A DNA stretch of 64,000 nt. Origin: Shimia litoralis (GTDB lineage Bacteria > Pseudomonadota > Alphaproteobacteria > Rhodobacterales > Rhodobacteraceae). Of the stretch, positions 26,328-35,632 are shown piece after piece. Location of the stretch: assembly GCF_005518135.1 (NCBI RefSeq), contig NZ_SULI01000008.1, positions 1-64,000 of the forward strand, in the 5' to 3' direction. The notes beneath the pieces are model-generated. The model saw only the letters and a program-made list of their open reading frames with translations, searched no databases and was not told the origin of the DNA. The position numbers and the translations under genes were made by a program. How positions within the stretch are numbered: position 1 is the stretch's first letter; every line of letters begins with the position of its first letter.

Positions 26328-26345
26328 GCAAGAGATGTCTCTTGC
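26328..26345 (-). promoter_or_regulatory. Perfect 18-base palindrome upstream of the Hint-protein gene
   Basis: GCAAGAGA, TG, TCTCTTGC: 8-base arms with a 2-base centre, ending 11 bases before the ATG. The tight centre makes an RNA hairpin strained and fits a dimeric repressor site at or near the transcript start. The same position would mask the ribosome-binding site if it folded. Confidence 0.45.
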
Positions 26346-26889
26346 TTGCCTCTTTAATTGATACGGGCGACTGATTTACTGCTCACCCTGCCTCTGATGT
26401 TCGCACTTTAGTGCGTTGTTTTGCCGAAAGCGTATCACGAGAGATCACAAAAATAAATGCGTAAGCTGTGTTCGAGAGTCAGAGAAACAGGGCGTCCAGA
26501 AAAATGTCATGCCAGAGGTATATCACAGCAAAGCCTAAGCCTATCTAAACTACGCCTGGATGTTATCCGGGACAGCAGTGATTTGGTGTTCGTATTCAGG
26601 GCTGTTCTTGAGGCGGGTTTTCCTTTTGGGGTATGGTTTCCACAGAGCCCCAGTCGTGATTGGGTCTGGAAACAAGCATTGTGTCACCAATGCAACAAAC
26701 GTGTTGCGGCAGTCGGGTTTGCCCATATCTGCTGATGCCCCATGGGCAATATGCAACACTGCGCGGTAAAAATGGGATTTGTATGAAAAGCCCCGGCCTA
26801 AATTGATTGCGCTCAAGGCTGAGAAGCTCATACCGACGCAAAATGGCCCCAACTTGTTGCCATTCCATTTTGAACACACGGATATCGAT
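26346..26889. promoter_or_regulatory. Divergent intergenic region, Hint protein / first porin
   Basis: About 540 bases without a supported gene; short frames at 26457-26735 and 26550-26900 lack family features. It must hold the promoters of both flanking genes. No clear boxes or RNA element were recognised. Confidence 0.35.
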
Positions 26890-27984
26890 ATGAACATCAC
26901 GCGTATTGTGACAGCCTCGTTTCTTGCAACGGCTCTCGTGGGGCCGGCGACACTGGTTTCAGCAGAAACAAAGTCATGGGTCTATGGGCACATCAATCTT
27001 GGTGTCGCAAGCGTCAATGACGGCGTTGGTACAAACGCCGAACTGGTGGATAACGGGCACTCGCCAAGCCGCATCGGGTATTGGGTGGAGTCACGTCAAA
27101 AACAGTCGACTTTGCGCTTTAACTTCGAAACAGCGCTGGGGCTGCGGTCTTCGACCAAAGTGAGCCAAACCAATACGCCTGATGCGTGGGATTGGAAGCG
27201 CACCGACATTCGTAAAATCGACCTAAGCTGGGAGATGGATCAATGGGGTACGATTTCGGTAGGGCAGGGCAGTACAGCCGTTGATGGCGTGGTACAGGCT
27301 GATTTGTCGGGCACCTCGTTGGTGACCTATGAATCCGTTGGTGATGCCGCTGCAGGGTATCAGTTCCGCACCTCGGCTGGCGCCCTGTCAGGTATTACGG
27401 TGGGAAGCGCGTCACGATCGTTTGACGGCGCGCGCAAGGGGCGTATTCGGTATGATACACCCGTATTTGGTGGCGGCTTTCAAGTATCAGGATCGTTTGG
27501 ACGTGAAATCCTTAAGGCGGGCGTTGATGATGATTATTACGATCTTGCGCTGACCTATAAGCGCACCCTAGGTGATTTCAAAGTTGACGGGCGCGTCGGA
27601 TATGGTGTCGTGGATCAAAACGGATCTGACGTGAATCTACGTGCTGGGTCCTTTAGTATGTTGCACCAACCTAGTGGGATGAACCTGACTCTTGCGACGG
27701 GCTCAGAAAACGGTGATCGTAATAATTATTACGCCAAAGTTGGGATTATCCGAAACTGGTTTGCGCCGGGCACCACAGCAATGTCGCTGGATATTTTTGA
27801 AGCCGAAGAAAAAGTTTCGGTTGGGGATCGCTCGACAACGGTTGGGTTCGGTGTTGTGCAAAAGTTTGATGCGCAAAAGGTCGAAGCCTATTTCGGGATG
27901 CGCAAATATGATTATGGCGACACCAGCGCGACAGATTATCAGGATGTCTATTCGTATATGATTGGTGCGCGCTGGAAATTTTAA
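26890..27984 (+). CDS. Outer-membrane porin (first of two tandem paralogues)
   Basis: A 364-residue beta-barrel porin from the ATG at 26890, which opens a typical signal peptide (MNITRIVTASFLATALVGPATLVSA). A longer frame from 26779 would put 37 charged residues before it and is rejected. The mature protein starts KSWVYGHINLGVASVNDG and consists of alternating strands. It ends YMIGARWKF, with the C-terminal Phe that the BAM machinery recognises. It is paralogous along its length to the gene at 28122. No strong ribosome-binding site is seen. Substrate selectivity cannot be read. Confidence 0.85.
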   Translation: MNITRIVTASFLATALVGPATLVSAETKSWVYGHINLGVASVNDGVGTNAELVDNGHSPSRIGYWVESRQKQSTLRFNFETALGLRSSTKVSQTNTPDAWDWKRTDIRKIDLSWEMDQWGTISVGQGSTAVDGVVQADLSGTSLVTYESVGDAAAGYQFRTSAGALSGITVGSASRSFDGARKGRIRYDTPVFGGGFQVSGSFGREILKAGVDDDYYDLALTYKRTLGDFKVDGRVGYGVVDQNGSDVNLRAGSFSMLHQPSGMNLTLATGSENGDRNNYYAKVGIIRNWFAPGTTAMSLDIFEAEEKVSVGDRSTTVGFGVVQKFDAQKVEAYFGMRKYDYGDTSATDYQDVYSYMIGARWKF

Positions 27985-28121
27985 GACGCGGAACCGATAG
28001 TAAGAATGCAGAATTGGTTCTGACAACCGGACTCGATCACACCCAAAAACTGTTGCCAGATGCGCGGCACTTCGGGCATCGTTGAGACACGATGGGCGTG
28101 CAGTAGGATAGAGGCGATCAC

Positions 28122-29294
28122 ATGCTGGCAAACAAGATCAAACACGGTGCCGCAATAGCGTGTGCCAGTTTGGTGCTTGGGTCGCCAGCGTGGGCGCAAG
28201 ATCAGTCAAAACCACATAGCTTCCGGTTTTACGGGCATATCAACCCAACGATTCTGTCTGTCGATGATGGGCAGGTCACCACGACCGAAATCGTCGATAA
28301 CGCCAACTCCGGTGGGCGGCTCGGGTTTTGGTATGAACATTCGGTGAATGCCAATACGTTTCGGATCAATGGCGAGATTTCGTTGGGTATTCGAACCTCC
28401 GCCGGGGTCAGCCAACTCTACACGCCACAGTTTATTGAATGGAAAGGTCAGTCCGTACGCAAGTTCGAAGCGATCTGGGATACCGAAAAATTCGGGAGCA
28501 TTTCGCTGGGGCAGGGGAGCATGGGCTCTGACGGGGTGACCGAGTCCGATCTCTCCGGGACGACCTTGGCCAGTTCGGTGGGCATTTCGGATGTGGCGGG
28601 CGGATTTTTCTTTCGCAACCAAGCAGGAAGCTTGTCTTCGGTTCGGATCAAAGATGCGTATCCGACCTTTGATGGCGGGCGATCTCAGCGTTTGCGGTAT
28701 GACAGCCCTGAAATCAACTTTTCGCGGATCGGCAAACTAAAGTTCGCGGCGTCGGTTGGTACTGAATCGATTGACCGCAATGTCACGCTGAATGATGCGC
28801 TGTCGGATGCAGGAATGTTTTATCGCAATCAGCTTGGCAATTTCGTACTTGCCGGCAGTGCTGGTGTGTCGATTGCAGATGTGCCCACCGGAACCGCGCC
28901 GCAGATTGCGGGCTCGTTTAGTGTGCTGCATGCGCCAACCGGGGCCAATATCACCTTTGCCTCGGGCAGTCGCGATGGCGGGGGATCTTATGTATTCTCT
29001 AAAGTCGGATTTCGCGGAAACTGGTTCAACAGCGGCGATACTGCGATCTCGTTTGATGTGTATGACTCTCATGACACCGTTGTGTCGGGGTCGCATGCGC
29101 GGTCTTATGGGATCGGGGTGCTTCAGCATTTGTCACGCCATAACGTGGACATGTTCATCGGCCTTCGGAAATACGAATATGATGGTGGTGGCGCGATCCA
29201 GTATCAGGACATGTATTCTGCTATGATCGGTGTCCGTTGGGTCTTTCGTCGGCTGCAAAACCGGACAATCTTTGAAGGTCTCTGGCAAGAATGA
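28122..29294 (+). CDS. Outer-membrane porin (second tandem paralogue) with C-terminal extension
   Basis: A 390-residue porin with signal peptide ([25 protein letters not shown]) and shared motifs with the preceding gene: [23 protein letters not shown](M/T), [12 protein letters not shown] and a final [15 protein letters not shown]. Where the paralogue ends in F and stops, this one continues for 15 more residues ([15 protein letters not shown]), so the barrel-terminal Phe is not at the C-terminus. The extension looks like loss of an ancestral stop codon. If real, it could impair recognition by BAM. The two genes are separated by 137 bases. Confidence 0.83.
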   Translation: MLANKIKHGAAIACASLVLGSPAWAQDQSKPHSFRFYGHINPTILSVDDGQVTTTEIVDNANSGGRLGFWYEHSVNANTFRINGEISLGIRTSAGVSQLYTPQFIEWKGQSVRKFEAIWDTEKFGSISLGQGSMGSDGVTESDLSGTTLASSVGISDVAGGFFFRNQAGSLSSVRIKDAYPTFDGGRSQRLRYDSPEINFSRIGKLKFAASVGTESIDRNVTLNDALSDAGMFYRNQLGNFVLAGSAGVSIADVPTGTAPQIAGSFSVLHAPTGANITFASGSRDGGGSYVFSKVGFRGNWFNSGDTAISFDVYDSHDTVVSGSHARSYGIGVLQHLSRHNVDMFIGLRKYEYDGGGAIQYQDMYSAMIGVRWVFRRLQNRTIFEGLWQE

Positions 29295-29381
29295 TCGAAA
29301 GACTTGGCTGCATGTTGAAAACCCGCGCAAAGCCCCTTGCACAGTCGGGCCGGGACCAATAGAAGGTCTCAAATTTTGCCC

Positions 29382-29400
29382 GCGCGCGCATTCCGCGCGC
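29382..29400 (+). promoter_or_regulatory. GC-rich hairpin in the trigger-factor leader
   Basis: GCGCGCG (29382-29388) pairs with CGCGCGC (29394-29400) around CATTC, 22 bases before the trigger-factor ATG. It lies in the probable 5' leader and could act as a temperature- or ribosome-sensitive structure. Function not shown. Confidence 0.35.
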
Positions 29401-29421
29401 CGTAACCTATGGGGAACCGAG

Positions 29422-30756
29422 ATGCAGGTCACCGAGACACTGAACGAAGGTCTGAAACGCGGCTATTCGATCACCGTAACAGCCGCAGAGCTGGACGCGA
29501 AAGTGAACGATAAACTGGTTGAAGCTCAGCCAGAAGTCGAAATGAAAGGCTTCCGCAAAGGCAAAGTGCCTATGGCGTTGCTGAAAAAGCAATTTGGCCA
29601 GCGTTTGCTTGGTGAATCGATGCAAGAAGTCATCGATGGTGCCATGAACAAGCATTTTGAAGACAGCGGCGACAAGCCTGCGATGCAGCCAAAAGTCGAA
29701 ATGCAAAACGGCGAAGAGTGGAAAGAAGGCGACGATGTGAACGTCGAGATTTCTTACGAAGCTCTGCCCGTGATTCCCGAAGTTGATCTGAAATCAATCA
29801 GCCTTGAGAAATTGGTTGTCAAAGCTGACGACGCCGAAGTCGAAGAAGCTTTGGGTAATCTTGCTGAAACAGCACAAGACTTCAAAGCACGTCGCAAAGG
29901 GTCCAAAGCGAAAGACGGCGATCAAGTCGTTATGGATTTTGTCGGTGTTGTGGATGGCGAAGCGTTTGAAGGCGGCTCTGCCGAGGACTTCCCTCTGGTG
30001 CTGGGCTCAAACCAATTCATTCCCGGTTTCGAAGAGCAGCTGGTTGGCGTGAAGGTCGAAGAAGTCAAAGACTGTACCGTCACATTCCCAGAAGAGTACC
30101 AAGCTGAGCATCTGGCAGGCAAAGAAGCCGTGTTCACCTGCACAATCAAAGAAGTCAAAGAGCCTGTTGCGGCCGAGATCAATGACGAACTGGCGACCAA
30201 ATTTGGCGCCGAAGATCTTGATGGTCTCAAAGGTCAAATCTCTGAGCGTCTGGAAGCCGAATACGGTGGGGCAGCCCGCGCTGTTATGAAACGCGCATTG
30301 CTTGATCAATTGGACAAGCTGGTCTCGTTTGATCTTCCTCCTTCGTTGGTCGAAGCAGAAGCAGGTCAAATCGCGCACCAACTGTGGCACGATGAAAACC
30401 CTGATGTGCAAGATCATAACCACGACACAATCGAGCCAACCGAAGAGCACACCTCTTTGGCAGAGCGCCGCGTGCGTCTTGGGTTGTTGCTGGCTGAGCT
30501 AGGTCAAAAAGCCGAGGTCGAAGTGACCGATGCGGAAATGTCCCAAGCAATTATGAACCAAGCACGCCAGTACCCTGGCCAAGAACGTCAGTTCTTTGAG
30601 TTCGTTCAGCAAAATGCACAGATGCAGCAGCAAATGCGTGCGCCGATTTTTGAAGACAAAGTTGTCGACTATGTCTTTGAACTGGCGACAGTTGCGGACA
30701 AAGAAGTCAGCAAAGACGATCTGGAAAAAGCCATCGAGGCACTTGACGAAGAATAA
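29422..30756 (+). CDS. tig: Trigger factor, ribosome-associated chaperone and peptidyl-prolyl isomerase
   Basis: A 444-residue trigger factor from the ATG at 29422 ([25 protein letters not shown]). The ribosome-binding signature is [17 protein letters not shown] (near residue 45). An FKBP-type isomerase domain covers about 150-245 ([35 protein letters not shown]). A long helical C-terminal arm follows with acidic, Gln-rich ends. A frame open from 29230 adds 64 residues overlapping the porin end and is rejected. It binds nascent chains at the ribosome exit. A strong terminator follows 30 bases after the stop, so it is probably monocistronic. Confidence 0.95.
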   Translation: MQVTETLNEGLKRGYSITVTAAELDAKVNDKLVEAQPEVEMKGFRKGKVPMALLKKQFGQRLLGESMQEVIDGAMNKHFEDSGDKPAMQPKVEMQNGEEWKEGDDVNVEISYEALPVIPEVDLKSISLEKLVVKADDAEVEEALGNLAETAQDFKARRKGSKAKDGDQVVMDFVGVVDGEAFEGGSAEDFPLVLGSNQFIPGFEEQLVGVKVEEVKDCTVTFPEEYQAEHLAGKEAVFTCTIKEVKEPVAAEINDELATKFGAEDLDGLKGQISERLEAEYGGAARAVMKRALLDQLDKLVSFDLPPSLVEAEAGQIAHQLWHDENPDVQDHNHDTIEPTEEHTSLAERRVRLGLLLAELGQKAEVEVTDAEMSQAIMNQARQYPGQERQFFEFVQQNAQMQQQMRAPIFEDKVVDYVFELATVADKEVSKDDLEKAIEALDEE

Positions 30757-30785
30757 TTCCACCCGGAATATTCAGAGTTTTCTGA

Positions 30786-30815
30786 CCCGAAGCCAGAGAT
30801 GGCTTCGGGTTTTTT
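30786..30815 (+). terminator. Intrinsic terminator of tig
   Basis: CCCGAAGCCA (30786-30795) pairs perfectly with TGGCTTCGGG (30800-30809) around GAGA, followed by TTTTTT. Confidence 0.93.
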
Positions 30816-30992
30816 GTATTTAGGAGTTCCGGATTGACGCCAATGTCGCGTCTAGGATCGTCTTAGGGAATAGAGCGCAGATGCGCAGCGATCTGACCTT
30901 TTCCCCGTGAATTTCAAATCTATCTCTGAAACCTTAGCGACAGAGCGCCAATACTGGTATGTGTTGAGTGCGAAGTTCATGGGAGCGAACAG

Positions 30993-31682
30993 ATGAAGAA
31001 TAAACTAATGGCCGAATTTTTCGGCACCTTCTGGCTGGTCTTTGGCGGCTGCGGCAGCGCTGTTTTGGCAGCAGGAGTTGCTGATGTCGGAATCGGATGG
31101 TTGGGTGTGAGCCTTGCATTTGGCCTGACGGTCCTGACGATGGCCTATGCCGTGGGGCATATTTCAGGCGGGCATTTTAATCCTGCGGTGTCGTTGGGGT
31201 TGATGGTAGCGGGGAAGTTTGAAACCAAAAACCTCTTGCCGTATTGGGTTGCACAGGTGTCTGGGGCGATTATAGCCGCATTGGTGTTGTATGTGATTGT
31301 GTCGGGACAGTCCGGTTTTGAAGGCGTCGGAGGCTTTGCCACCAATGGATACGGGGCCGCGTCGCCCGAAGGGTATTCGATGATGTCGGCACTGGTGATC
31401 GAAGTCGTTCTCACCGCGTTCTTCTTGATAATTATCTTGGGCGCGACTTCTTCTGGTGCACCCGCAGGATTTGGCCCCATTGCCATCGGCTTGGGTCTTA
31501 CGTTGATCCACTTGATCTCGATTCCGGTCACCAATACGTCGGTCAATCCGGCGCGCTCCACGGGCGTGGCGTTGTTCGCCGATGGTCCCGCCCTATCTCA
31601 GCTTTGGCTGTTCTGGGTGGCCCCGCTTGTTGGCGCGGCCCTTGGTGGGATTATTTGGAAAATGATGAGCTCAGAAGACTAG
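30993..31682 (+). CDS. aqpZ: Aquaporin Z, water channel
   Basis: Inner-membrane aquaporin of 229 residues. Two NPA boxes are present ([10 protein letters not shown], 63-65, and [10 protein letters not shown], 185-187), the second followed by Arg188 of the selectivity filter. The N-terminus [25 protein letters not shown] is diagnostic of AqpZ. Six membrane helices are evident. Phe or His at filter positions favours water over glycerol, consistent with AqpZ. It stands alone between the tig terminator and a bidirectional terminator shared with the convergent HlyD operon. Confidence 0.94.
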   Translation: MKNKLMAEFFGTFWLVFGGCGSAVLAAGVADVGIGWLGVSLAFGLTVLTMAYAVGHISGGHFNPAVSLGLMVAGKFETKNLLPYWVAQVSGAIIAALVLYVIVSGQSGFEGVGGFATNGYGAASPEGYSMMSALVIEVVLTAFFLIIILGATSSGAPAGFGPIAIGLGLTLIHLISIPVTNTSVNPARSTGVALFADGPALSQLWLFWVAPLVGAALGGIIWKMMSSED

Positions 31683-31696
31683 CGCGTCTTGCGCAA

Positions 31697-31736
31697 AGAA
31701 AAGGGGCCGCAGATGTAGATCTGCGGCCCCTTTTTT
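31697..31736. terminator. Bidirectional intrinsic terminator, aqpZ / HlyD operon
   Basis: GGGGCCGCAGAT (31703-31714) pairs perfectly with ATCTGCGGCCCC (31719-31730) around GTAG. TTTTTT follows on the plus strand, and AAAGAAAA before the stem gives a U-rich tail on the minus strand. Confidence 0.92.
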
Positions 31737-31753
31737 GTTGGGGATTTTGACAC

Positions 31754-32995
31754 CTAGTGGCCTGTTAGAACCAAGGTTTGAATAGGCAGCAATAGCGACT
31801 GAATGCGCAGGATCATGGCATGCGCGAGCCCTACGGTATCGATCGTATGCAGTGCGATGCGGCTGCCAAACCCAAGCTCTGGATCGGCAAGCTTTTCATG
31901 GTTGTTGGTATACGCATTGGCGATGCAATTGCTGCCGGGGGGCAGGTGGCTTGTTTGCCCTGCATAGAGCGGTTCCATAAAGACCGTCAGCGTACCGGGA
32001 GGGCCGCTGTTTTGGAAATCTATCAGCCGATCAGATGGCCGCATTTGCCCTGCCGCGATCACATCCTGAATTTCTGTGATGACCATAGGAATGATTGTCA
32101 TCGGTGCAGACATACAGGTCATCTCTGCCAACATCCCCGGGTGCAAGACTTGCGAGGAGATTTGACCAAAGCCAGCTTGGAACCGGTTACGCCCGGCGTC
32201 AGAGGGTACGAGGATACCTGCTGGACGTAGGATGGGATTGACATAGTCACCGACGCGCAGGGTGAATTGTTCGATCGTGCCATCGACACCCGCATAGACT
32301 GTCATTTTTGCCAGCTCGGTTTCTGCCTGATCCAGCGCGGCCTCGGCACTGTCTTTCTGCGCCGGGAGCAAGACCTCGATGCGGTTTTGAACCGCTTCTT
32401 TATTTGCGACCGCGGCTTCAATGTCGGCTTCGCGCTCGGCCAGTCTGTTTTGCAATGTCTCTACGTCCCGCGCAGAGACGGCAGAGGAATTTCGGTCGAA
32501 CAGAGTTTGTTTACGCTCGAGCTCGTCCTGTGTTTGGGCAAAGGCGGCCTCTGCGTGGCGCACATTGGCTTCTGCGGCTTCGAGGTCAGCACCAGCGACC
32601 AGCGCCGCAGCGTCGACCTCGACGATCCGGGTCCGTGCGGTGACGGCCGCAGCCTTTTGGCTGGCGCCATCTAGACGAAACAGTGGAACGCCAGAGTTAA
32701 CGTGTTGGCCGTTCTCCACGAAAATCTCTTCGACACGCCCGCCGCCCTCGGACAAGATCGTCACCGTGCGAAAGTTCGACGCCACATGTGTGGTCGACGG
32801 GTGATAATAAAAGATCACCGTGATCAGGCTGACGGTTAGCATGAAGCAAGATGTAATGCCCCAGCGCAGTTCAAACCACATAGTGAACAGCGTCAGCTCG
32901 CGGCCCCAGCGTTTACCTTGTTTAAAGTGACGATACAGATAATCCGGCAGGATGGTGACCATGGAACAGAAAAGAAACTCAAACATCTGCGCCAT
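31754..32995 (-). CDS. HlyD-family membrane fusion protein
   Basis: A 413-residue periplasmic adaptor with an N-terminal cytoplasmic stretch and one membrane helix near residues 48-68 (WGITSCFMLTVSLITVIFYY). A lipoyl-like half follows (ILSEGGGRVEEIFVENGQHVNSGVPLFRLD), then a long coiled-coil hairpin (about 115-235), and a second lipoyl half (VYAGVDGTIEQFTLRVGDYVNP). It is of the EmrA/YibH-like type. It overlaps the upstream small membrane-protein gene by 17 bases. No ABC exporter, MFS pump or outer-membrane channel gene is adjacent, so its partner is elsewhere or the small protein is the partner. Confidence 0.85.
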   Translation of the reverse strand: MAQMFEFLFCSMVTILPDYLYRHFKQGKRWGRELTLFTMWFELRWGITSCFMLTVSLITVIFYYHPSTTHVASNFRTVTILSEGGGRVEEIFVENGQHVNSGVPLFRLDGASQKAAAVTARTRIVEVDAAALVAGADLEAAEANVRHAEAAFAQTQDELERKQTLFDRNSSAVSARDVETLQNRLAEREADIEAAVANKEAVQNRIEVLLPAQKDSAEAALDQAETELAKMTVYAGVDGTIEQFTLRVGDYVNPILRPAGILVPSDAGRNRFQAGFGQISSQVLHPGMLAEMTCMSAPMTIIPMVITEIQDVIAAGQMRPSDRLIDFQNSGPPGTLTVFMEPLYAGQTSHLPPGSNCIANAYTNNHEKLADPELGFGSRIALHTIDTVGLAHAMILRIQSLLLPIQTLVLTGH

Positions 32996-33374
32996 CCTCT
33001 TTTGGGGTGTCGCCAGTGTTCTCAGCGGCTGATTTTTTCAGCGAGTTGGCGATGCTTTCGAGCGGAGTCAGATAGTCGGGCAATTTCACCGCTGCCAAGA
33101 GCAAAGCCAAAACCCAGAAGATGTTGTTGTGTGTAAACAAAGCAATCAAGGCAAGAATTGAAACCAGTTGAAGTTGGGTGCCACTGACGCCATGCGCCAT
33201 CTGTTCAGGCAGAGAATGCAGCCGGAAGTACAGCGTGCCCAGCCCCAAGATTGCCACCACCATGAACATCCCCATCCAGAATGTCATAGGATCATGCCCG
33301 GCGGCATCCGGCATAAAGCTTGGGATGTGATGCGGAGCCATCGGGTGAAGGGTGTTTGGTGGGATGTCGGACAT
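32979..33374 (-). CDS. Small integral membrane protein, partner of the HlyD-like protein
   Basis: A 131-residue protein from the ATG at 33374 (MSDIPPNTLHPMAPHHIPSF). It has three hydrophobic segments: TFWMGMFMVVAILGLGTLYF, LQLVSILALIALF and NIFWVLALLLAAV. The tail is acidic. A longer frame reaching 33713 enters the rplI terminator and is rejected. The overlap with the HlyD gene indicates coupled translation. Two-gene units of this kind are seen in other proteobacteria next to HlyD-like genes; no function is established that I can state. Confidence 0.72.
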   Translation of the reverse strand: MSDIPPNTLHPMAPHHIPSFMPDAAGHDPMTFWMGMFMVVAILGLGTLYFRLHSLPEQMAHGVSGTQLQLVSILALIALFTHNNIFWVLALLLAAVKLPDYLTPLESIANSLKKSAAENTGDTPKEDGADV

Positions 33375-33455
33375 AAACGAGCCTAATACAGGGTGGGCGC
33401 CAAAATCGGGGCCAAGTGAGTGCGAAATTTCTCGGCCAACATATCGGCATGACAG

Positions 33456-33490
33456 ACAAAAGAAAACCGGCACTCTATTGAGTGCCGGTT
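33456..33490 (-). terminator. Intrinsic terminator of the rpsF-rpsR-rplI operon
   Basis: On the minus strand AACCGGCACTC pairs with GAGTGCCGGTT around AATA (33465-33490), followed by TTCTTTTGTC. It lies about 30 bases after the rplI stop. Confidence 0.9.
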
Positions 33491-33519
33491 TCCAATTTCG
33501 TAAAAAGTGCTCAGCAAGC

Positions 33520-34143
33520 TTAGGCTTGAGGCTCTTCCTCTGCAGGGGCTTCTTCGGCCGCTGGTGCGAGTTCGTCGTCATCAGATGCCGCAGCACCGAT
33601 GTCTTCAAACAACTCAGCGATTTCGAATTCTGCTTCTGCTTCTGCTTCTGCAGCCAGCTCCTGGATGGATTTACCAGATGCTTGAAGCTCTGCTTCTTCC
33701 TCGGAACGTGCAACGTTCATAAGGATTTCAACAGAAACCTCTGGGTGCAGTTTGACGGCAACGGCGTGCAGACCCAAGTCTTTGATCGGAGCGATCAAAG
33801 AAACTTGTTTCTTGTCTACCGAGAAACCTTCTGCGGTTGCGACATCAGCCGCATCGCGAGGTGTCACAGACCCGTAAAGCGAACCCGCATCAGATGCGGA
33901 ACGAATCACGATGAACTGTTGGCCATCCAGCTTTTCAGCCAGTGCTTCAGCTTCTGCTTTGGTTTCGAGGTTGCGTGCTTCGAGCTGTGCTTTTTGCGCT
34001 TCGAACGATGCCACGTTGGCAGCCGATGCGGTCAGAGCTTTGCCTTGCGGCAGCAGGAAGTTACGAGCGTAGCCGGCTTTGACGTCGACAACATCGCCCA
34101 TTTGACCAAGCTTGGCCACACGTTCAAGAAGGATAACTTGCAT
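33520..34143 (-). CDS. rplI: 50S ribosomal protein bL9 with acidic C-terminal tail
   Basis: bL9, 207 residues against about 150 in most bacteria. The N-terminal rRNA-binding domain is canonical ([36 protein letters not shown]). The C-terminal domain ends near residue 150, then an Ala/Glu-rich tail of over 50 residues follows ([29 protein letters not shown]). Such tails occur in other Rhodobacterales. It is the last gene of the rpsF-rpsR-rplI operon, 12 bases after rpsR, with a terminator downstream. Confidence 0.95.
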   Translation of the reverse strand: MQVILLERVAKLGQMGDVVDVKAGYARNFLLPQGKALTASAANVASFEAQKAQLEARNLETKAEAEALAEKLDGQQFIVIRSASDAGSLYGSVTPRDAADVATAEGFSVDKKQVSLIAPIKDLGLHAVAVKLHPEVSVEILMNVARSEEEAELQASGKSIQELAAEAEAEAEFEIAELFEDIGAAASDDDELAPAAEEAPAEEEPQA

Positions 34144-34155
34144 ATCAGGATCTCC

Positions 34156-34383
34156 TTACTTCACAGCGTATGGAAGCAGAGCGAGGAAACGAGCGCGTTT
34201 GATGGCGCGCGACAATTCGCGTTGCTTCTTGGCCGAAACGGCAGTGATACGCGAAGGTACAATTTTGCCACGCTCAGAGATGTAGCGTTGCAGCAACTTC
34301 GTGTCTTTATAGTCAATCGCAGGTGCGTTGTCGCCCGAGAAGGGGCAGACTTTACGACGGCGGAAAAATGGTTTTGCAGCCAT
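34156..34383 (-). CDS. rpsR: 30S ribosomal protein bS18
   Basis: A 75-residue bS18 with the family core [62 protein letters not shown]. Its normal partner on the 30S platform is bS6, encoded just upstream (28-base gap). The operon order rpsF-rpsR-rplI is standard. The Cys in VCPFSG is retained. Confidence 0.97.
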   Translation of the reverse strand: MAAKPFFRRRKVCPFSGDNAPAIDYKDTKLLQRYISERGKIVPSRITAVSAKKQRELSRAIKRARFLALLPYAVK

Positions 34384-34411
34384 GACTTAGTGTCCTTTCT
34401 TCAAGCAGAGA

Positions 34412-34765
34412 TCAGCGGCGCTCGCGGCGGTCGCCACGGTCGTCACGTTTTTGCATTTGGACCGAAGGGCCTTCTTTGTGCTCGTCGACCTTGATGGTCA
34501 GAACGCGCATCACGTCATCATGCAAACGCATCAGGCGCTCCATTTCCTGTACGGCTGGTGCAGGTGCATCAGTCTTCAGGAAGGCATAGTGGCCCTTGCG
34601 GTTTTTGTTGATCTTATAGGCCATCGTTTTGACGCCCCAGTATTCGCTTTCTACGACGTTACCGCCATTGTCCGCGAGGACTGTGCCAAAATGTTCGATG
34701 AGGCCTTCGGCTTGCGTGTTGGACAAGTCCTGGCGCGAGATGAAAACATGCTCGTATAGGGGCAT
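34412..34765 (-). CDS. rpsF: 30S ribosomal protein bS6
   Basis: bS6, 117 residues from the ATG at 34765 (MPLYEHVFISRQDLSNTQAEGLI). An ATG at 34780 would add five residues not found in the family. The conserved WGVKTMAYKINKNRKGHYAFL is present. The C-terminal tail is basic and Arg/Asp-rich (KRDDRGDRRERR). First gene of the operon; its promoter should lie in the 266-base gap to the right, where no other gene was found. Confidence 0.96.
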   Translation of the reverse strand: MPLYEHVFISRQDLSNTQAEGLIEHFGTVLADNGGNVVESEYWGVKTMAYKINKNRKGHYAFLKTDAPAPAVQEMERLMRLHDDVMRVLTIKVDEHKEGPSVQMQKRDDRGDRRERR

Positions 34766-35031
34766 GTGCACTCCATTCAATTACAGGCGCATTTCAAAGA
34801 GCAGGGCGATGATCCTTTCGCGCCCCACCCACGAGAGACTGCGCGGTTCAAGTCTTTGCGAAAGGAAGGCGCTGTATAGCGGAAATGCCCCGTCTTGCAA
34901 GGTCTGATTTACAGGCGCTCGGGTCAATTGAAAATCATGGTGTCAGCAATTTTTCCCAACTGTTGCCCCATTCTCGACAGATTCTAGGTCAAAGGTGGGA
35001 ACATGGTTAAAAGACTTGGGAGACGAAGGTC
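34766..35031. promoter_or_regulatory. Divergent intergenic region upstream of rpsF
   Basis: About 266 bases with no supported gene. It should carry the ribosomal operon promoter (leftward) and that of the small membrane protein (rightward). I could not assign boxes or an autoregulatory rpsR-binding structure with confidence. Confidence 0.35.
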
Positions 35032-35526
35032 ATGACGGTCGCAGCGCATACAATGGCAGTTACTTCAAACCGTCATGCACATGGTTTGCCAAAAGGGCAC
35101 TCTATGCCAATCCGTGCCGCGTCGGTTTTGTTCGGCTTTGCGTTTATCTGGGCTGGGGCCGGGCTTTGGCTTGTTCCGGGTCTTGAGCTTGCGCCATCCG
35201 TGTTGCTCACCAAAATGTTTCTATCCATCATGATGGTGACGGCAGGGGTCGGCATGACCCAGATTGCCACTGAGAAACCCCAGTGCGAGTTGCACTTTGA
35301 TGCGCGTCACCGTCAGGTGCATGTTGTTGAAATCAAATCGCGGGGCAATCGCCACGTTGTACAAACCATCAATTACGAGAACATTGCGCGTGTGGATGTG
35401 AGTGATACCGAATTGGTGATGCTCAACGAAGCTGGTAAAATTGTTGTCGAATTGCCCTTGGATGGTCCGCATTCACGTTTGGATGCCATCGCCCATTTGC
35501 GCAGCCAATCGCTTTTCCCTGCTTAA
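35032..35526 (+). CDS. Conserved-looking membrane protein of unknown function
   Basis: A 164-residue protein. After a hydrophilic start there are two hydrophobic helices (ASVLFGFAFIWAGAGLWLVPGLE and VLLTKMFLSIMMVTAGVGM), then a soluble beta-rich part (CELHFDARHRQVHVVEIKSR...). An internal Met at residue 25 (MPIRAASVLF) is a plausible alternative start. I do not recognise the family. The C-terminal part, on the cytoplasmic or periplasmic side, resembles PH-like folds in pattern only. It stands alone between the ribosomal operon and the YceI gene. Confidence 0.65.
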   Translation: MTVAAHTMAVTSNRHAHGLPKGHSMPIRAASVLFGFAFIWAGAGLWLVPGLELAPSVLLTKMFLSIMMVTAGVGMTQIATEKPQCELHFDARHRQVHVVEIKSRGNRHVVQTINYENIARVDVSDTELVMLNEAGKIVVELPLDGPHSRLDAIAHLRSQSLFPA

Positions 35527-35594
35527 TGGTGCGTACATTCACAAGAGTTGTTGAATACTTGTGAGTTGAATTCGCCGCCAAAACCCTCACATTT

Positions 35595-35615
35595 GCGATA
35601 TGATAAACGTATCGC
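35595..35615. promoter_or_regulatory. Inverted repeat upstream of the YceI gene
   Basis: GCGATA (35595-35600) and TATCGC (35610-35615) flank nine bases, extended imperfectly to TTGCGATA and TATCGCGAA. It ends 17 bases before the ATG and could be an operator or leader hairpin. Confidence 0.35.
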
Positions 35616-35632
35616 GAATGGAGATATCCCCG

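Noticed and set aside
29230-29421. N-terminal extension of trigger factor
   Set aside because: It overlaps the porin end; the family start is MQVTETL at 29422.
33352-34494. Long plus-strand open frame of 380 codons
   Set aside because: It is antisense to rpsR, rplI and part of rpsF and has a Cys/Phe-rich shadow composition with no family features.
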